Shown here: positions 61,480 to 64,000 of the stretch, one piece after another
Position numbering within the stretch: the first letter of the stretch is position 1
How the letters are laid out: each line of letters starts with the position of its first letter
Assembly (NCBI RefSeq): GCF_023667495.1
Contig: NZ_JAMOZL010000009.1
Location: forward strand, 124,001-188,000
DNA: 64,000 bases
Direction: 5' to 3'
Origin: Dyadobacter sp. MSC1_007
Lineage (GTDB): Bacteria; Bacteroidota; Bacteroidia; Cytophagales; Spirosomataceae
Position numbers and translations under genes: made by a program
Notes under the pieces: model-generated
What the model was told of the DNA's origin: nothing
The model's input: only the letters and a program-made list of their open reading frames with translations
The model's database searches: none

Positions 61480-62844
61480 TTACTGATAGTTGATCTGTCC
61501 GAGCGCCCTTTGAACATCGATCTTGCTGGCCAGAACCTGGTATAAGGCATTGTAATAATTAATACGGGCCAAACGAAGATCTGTTTCAGAGGTGACTACT
61601 TCCAGGTAAGTCTTAATACCAGACTTGTATTGCAGCTGGATCACATCATAGACTTCACGGGCAAGCTCTACATTTTCTTTTTGGGCCAAAAGGTTGGTCA
61701 AGTTGCCTTTGTAGCCAGCAAGAGCGGCCGCGTACTCGGAACTGGCGCTATTTTGCAGGCCTTTAATGTCCCAGTCAAGTCTTTTGAGCTGCCATTCGGC
61801 TTGTTTGGTGTTGGCTTTTCTTTTTCCACCCTGATAAATCGGCAGTGAAAGGGTGAGCAGGCCAAAAGAGTTGGGGTAGTTCTTGTTATATAGATCGGTA
61901 AACTGGTTATTCTGAAAGTTCAGGTTATAGGCCCCGTTCAAGGAAAGGTTTGGCAAATAGCTCCATTTGTTGTATTGAAGATTAGCCTCGGCCAGTTTTT
62001 TCTGAGTGCCCAGTATTTGATACTCGATACGGGTGTTCAGATCCAGGTTCTGCAAGGTGTCCAGGGCGATCTCGCGCTCCATCTGCAAAGTATCGTAGCT
62101 GATTTTTAGTGGCTTGTCAAGCGGGTAACCCATCAGCGATTTGAGGTATTCAAGTTTTGCTTTCAGGATCTGCTCATTGCTTTTCTTATTGGCCCTGGTG
62201 TTATTAAGGGAAATAGTGGCACGTTTGAAATCTATCTTATCGGCAAGGCCCGATTTGTATTGGTTTTGGGCATCCTTTAAGCTCCTTTCAAGCCTTACTA
62301 TATCCTCATCGGCGACGCTGATCTGCTGGGTGGTGGCCAGCACATCATAAAATGCCTTGGAGACATTGACTGCCAGGTCGGTTTTGTTAGCCGACGTGTT
62401 TTGGCTTGCGGCAAAGAGTACATCGCCCTTAGTACGGTTGGCCAGCAGTACATCCCTGTTGAAGATCTGCTGGGACAACGTAAACTGCGCTGAGGAAACA
62501 TTATTAACCCCGAGCTTGACAGGATTGCCAGCAATGATGCTTGTTTGCACGATAAAATTGTGCTGAAGGTTATAATTGAAACCTATTTGAGGATACCAGT
62601 CAGCGAGTTTGCTACGGACCTGGTTGGCTGTGATCTGCTCGTCGATCAGTGATTGCTGGATCACAGGTTGGTTTTTAACGGCATAGGCAACGACTTCCTG
62701 CAAAGTCGCCTGTTCTAAAACGGGTGCTTCCCGGGTGTTTTCCTGGATGTTCTGGGCAGTAACGGTACCAAGAAAACTCAATAGTAGAAATGCCGAGCTA
62801 AGCGCCAAACGCATTGTTTTTTGTGGCTTAGAGCAATACTTCAT
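61480..62844 (-). CDS. TolC-like outer-membrane efflux protein
   Basis: A 454-residue outer-membrane factor. The signal peptide ends near residue 30 (VTAQN). Two OEP repeats follow with long helical parts (VSKAFYDVLATTQQISVADEDIVRLERSLKD and the parallel VELAREVYDVIQLQYKSGIKTYLEVV) and barrel strands with aromatic girdles. It forms the exit duct for the pump encoded downstream. The opening EATL-QEVVAYAVKNQPVIQQSLID is typical of the family. It is the first gene of the operon. Confidence 0.95.
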   Translation of the reverse strand: MKYCSKPQKTMRLALSSAFLLLSFLGTVTAQNIQENTREAPVLEQATLQEVVAYAVKNQPVIQQSLIDEQITANQVRSKLADWYPQIGFNYNLQHNFIVQTSIIAGNPVKLGVNNVSSAQFTLSQQIFNRDVLLANRTKGDVLFAASQNTSANKTDLAVNVSKAFYDVLATTQQISVADEDIVRLERSLKDAQNQYKSGLADKIDFKRATISLNNTRANKKSNEQILKAKLEYLKSLMGYPLDKPLKISYDTLQMEREIALDTLQNLDLNTRIEYQILGTQKKLAEANLQYNKWSYLPNLSLNGAYNLNFQNNQFTDLYNKNYPNSFGLLTLSLPIYQGGKRKANTKQAEWQLKRLDWDIKGLQNSASSEYAAALAGYKGNLTNLLAQKENVELAREVYDVIQLQYKSGIKTYLEVVTSETDLRLARINYYNALYQVLASKIDVQRALGQINYQ

Positions 62845-63208
62845 GTAAATGTTAATTTGATTTGAAGAGAAAAAAGCTGACGGGCAAAGGCCCGGGCCTG
62901 ATTGAAATTAAACGGGATCCGGCTCAGCTGTCCGATGGGATCCCAGAAAGCCTGACGGCTGGTTTGAAAGGGTTAGGCGGCGTGATCATACCTGATAGGT
63001 TAATAGTTGAGTTTTTGTAACAATCGGTGACATAATTAGGCTGCGTATAAGCCACTCCGTTGCCAGATTGTACTTATTAAGGATTTAAACGGGGGAATAG
63101 TTTCAAATCCGTGCCAAAAAAAACGGTTGAGCCCTATACTTTCTTTAAAATGTTAAATTTTTAAAGAGAATTGTGCTTTATGGGTCTTCTGGTGCTTAGA
63201 ATGAGGTG
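62845..63208. other. Intergenic; one weak AT-rich hairpin
   Basis: A 364-base stretch. TCTTTAAAA (63142-63150) and TTTTAAAGA (63159-63167) form an AT-only stem that might end the symporter transcript on the minus strand. No consensus promoter for the efflux operon was found. Confidence 0.35.
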
Positions 63209-64000
63209 CTAAGCTGCCATTGTATCTTTTTGTGGCCATACTTTCTCAATGCACCAGGCGAAAAAGATTACTAACGTGCATCCGATCAGGTTAAGCCACA
63301 GGAATGCGGTCAGATCCAGCACATAGCTGACGATCACGAAAACTTCACCGATGATACTTCCCCAGAAGACGGCGCGGCTGCCAATGTTTTTAAAGTAAAA
63401 TGCCACCAGGAAAATGCCCAGGATCGTGCCGTAAAACAGCGAGCCCAGGATATTTACCGCCTCGATCATACTGCCGAGCCTGGCGGCGTACTGCGCGACA
63501 ATAATGCAGAAGACGCCCCAGAAGAAAGTAGCCCACCGCGAGGCTGCTACATAGTTATGCTCGTCGTTATCCTTTCGGATCATGCGCTTGTAGATATCTA
63601 CGATCGTGCAGGAGGCCAGCGAATTGTAGGCCGCAGCAACTGATCCCATCGAGGCCAGCAGGATCACAGCGATCAGAAGACCCACCATACCCACCGGCAA
63701 ATAATCAATCACAAACCGAAGGAAAATATAGTTGACATCGTTGGTATCCCCACCATTGGCCTTTGAAAGCAGCGCAGCGGCTTCCTTGCGGACATCCTTC
63801 ACCTTATTTTCCATGTCGGCAAGAATGCTGCGGGAAGCACTGATGGCCATCTGGTCGTCCTTTCGGATCGCTTCGGTCAAGGCCATTACCTGGGGGCGCT
63901 TGATGGCCTGAATCTGCTCGTGTCTCTTTTCCAGGTCCTGGTATTGGGCCGCATACTCGGTGGATTTCACGTGATCGACCGCTGTTTGATTGAAAAACAA
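63209..64000 (-). CDS. Sodium:solute symporter, C-terminal part (runs off window)
   Basis: The frame is open from the stop at 63209 to the window edge, giving 263 residues that correspond to the last third of an SSS (SLC5-like) transporter. About six hydrophobic segments are seen, including VGLLIAVILLASMGSVAAAYNSLAS, which carries the conserved serine-rich sodium-site helix, and FFWGVFCIIVAQYAARLG. A charged insertion at 20-75 (DLEKRHEQIQAIKRPQ) is a cytoplasmic or periplasmic loop. The substrate may be a sugar, sialic acid or an amino acid; sequence alone cannot say. The start lies beyond 64000, so an apparent TTG start at the edge is not real. Confidence 0.9.
   Translation of the reverse strand: MFFNQTAVDHVKSTEYAAQYQDLEKRHEQIQAIKRPQVMALTEAIRKDDQMAISASRSILADMENKVKDVRKEAAALLSKANGGDTNDVNYIFLRFVIDYLPVGMVGLLIAVILLASMGSVAAAYNSLASCTIVDIYKRMIRKDNDEHNYVAASRWATFFWGVFCIIVAQYAARLGSMIEAVNILGSLFYGTILGIFLVAFYFKNIGSRAVFWGSIIGEVFVIVSYVLDLTAFLWLNLIGCTLVIFFAWCIEKVWPQKDTMAA

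Noticed and set aside
1..64000. CRISPR arrays, insertion sequences, prophage genes
   Set aside because: No regularly spaced repeats, no transposase or integrase motifs and no phage structural genes were seen on either strand.

Overview
The window looks like chromosomal DNA of a Bacteroidota bacterium, most probably Cytophagales and close to Dyadobacter/Spirosoma. Signs of this are promoters of the Bacteroidota type (-33 TTTG or TTG, -7 TAnnTTTG), few Shine-Dalgarno sites, a type IX secretion sorting domain, DUF4270 and DUF4907 proteins, and the pheT / coiled-coil / zapA / rny order. The genus is an inference from protein style; no database was searched. Most of the window is ordinary core chromosome. 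The accessory parts are about 2.1-5.1 kb, 20-24 kb and 39.5-40.4 kb.

Layout. 1-2.1 kb: start of a methylmalonyl-CoA mutase small-subunit gene, divergent from dnaA. 2.1-5.1 kb: an accessory island with a decayed ParS/Xre-type antitoxin gene and an AbiEi/AbiEii-type toxin-antitoxin pair behind a strikingly palindromic operator-promoter. 5.2-8.9 kb: BNR_4-type secreted protein, DUF3108 protein and a zinc aminopeptidase. 9.1-17.4 kb: recA with a hairpin in its leader, then a long minus-strand housekeeping block (ChlI-like AAA+ ATPase, rny, zapA, coiled-coil partner, pheT, DUF1684). 17.6-20 kb: single-domain response regulator, MBL hydrolase, DUF819 membrane protein. 20.6-24.2 kb: flavin reductase, ANT(6)-like nucleotidyltransferase, YegP and DinB proteins separated by long gene-poor gaps. 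24.3-27.9 kb: two-subunit molybdenum hydroxylase with TfoX- and YdeI-like proteins. 27.9-29.3 kb: HxlR regulator divergent from an NmrA-type oxidoreductase, sharing a compact double promoter with a palindrome.

29.4-39.4 kb: vanadium-haloperoxidase/PAP2 lipoprotein with an outer-membrane porin-like partner, small lipid-anchored or exported proteins, YyaL-type thioredoxin-domain protein, a T9SS cargo protein, an MFS/Atg22-like transporter and tRNA-Val(GAC). 39.6-40.6 kb: a broken gene and a very small lysine-rich protein. 40.7-45.5 kb: two GT4 glycosyltransferases facing a GH130 mannoside-phosphorylase-family gene, a candidate unit for making and recycling a mannose-based glycan. 45.9-51.6 kb: SpoT/MESH1-like HD hydrolase and the rimP-nusA-infB operon, whose leader holds a terminator-like hairpin between a clear promoter and rimP. 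51.7-56.1 kb: membrane-anchored endonuclease/phosphatase-fold protein, DUF4907 and Kelch lipoprotein, and divergent DUF4270 lipoprotein. 56.1-62.8 kb: bestrophin-like channel and a complete tolC-acrA-acrB type RND efflux operon. 63.2-64 kb: C-terminal part of a sodium:solute symporter running off the window.

The strongest leads are the regulatory DNA (AbiE operator, rimP leader, HxlR/NmrA double promoter, recA leader hairpin) and the GT4-GT4-GH130 glycan unit. I see no CRISPR array, no intact insertion sequence and no prophage.
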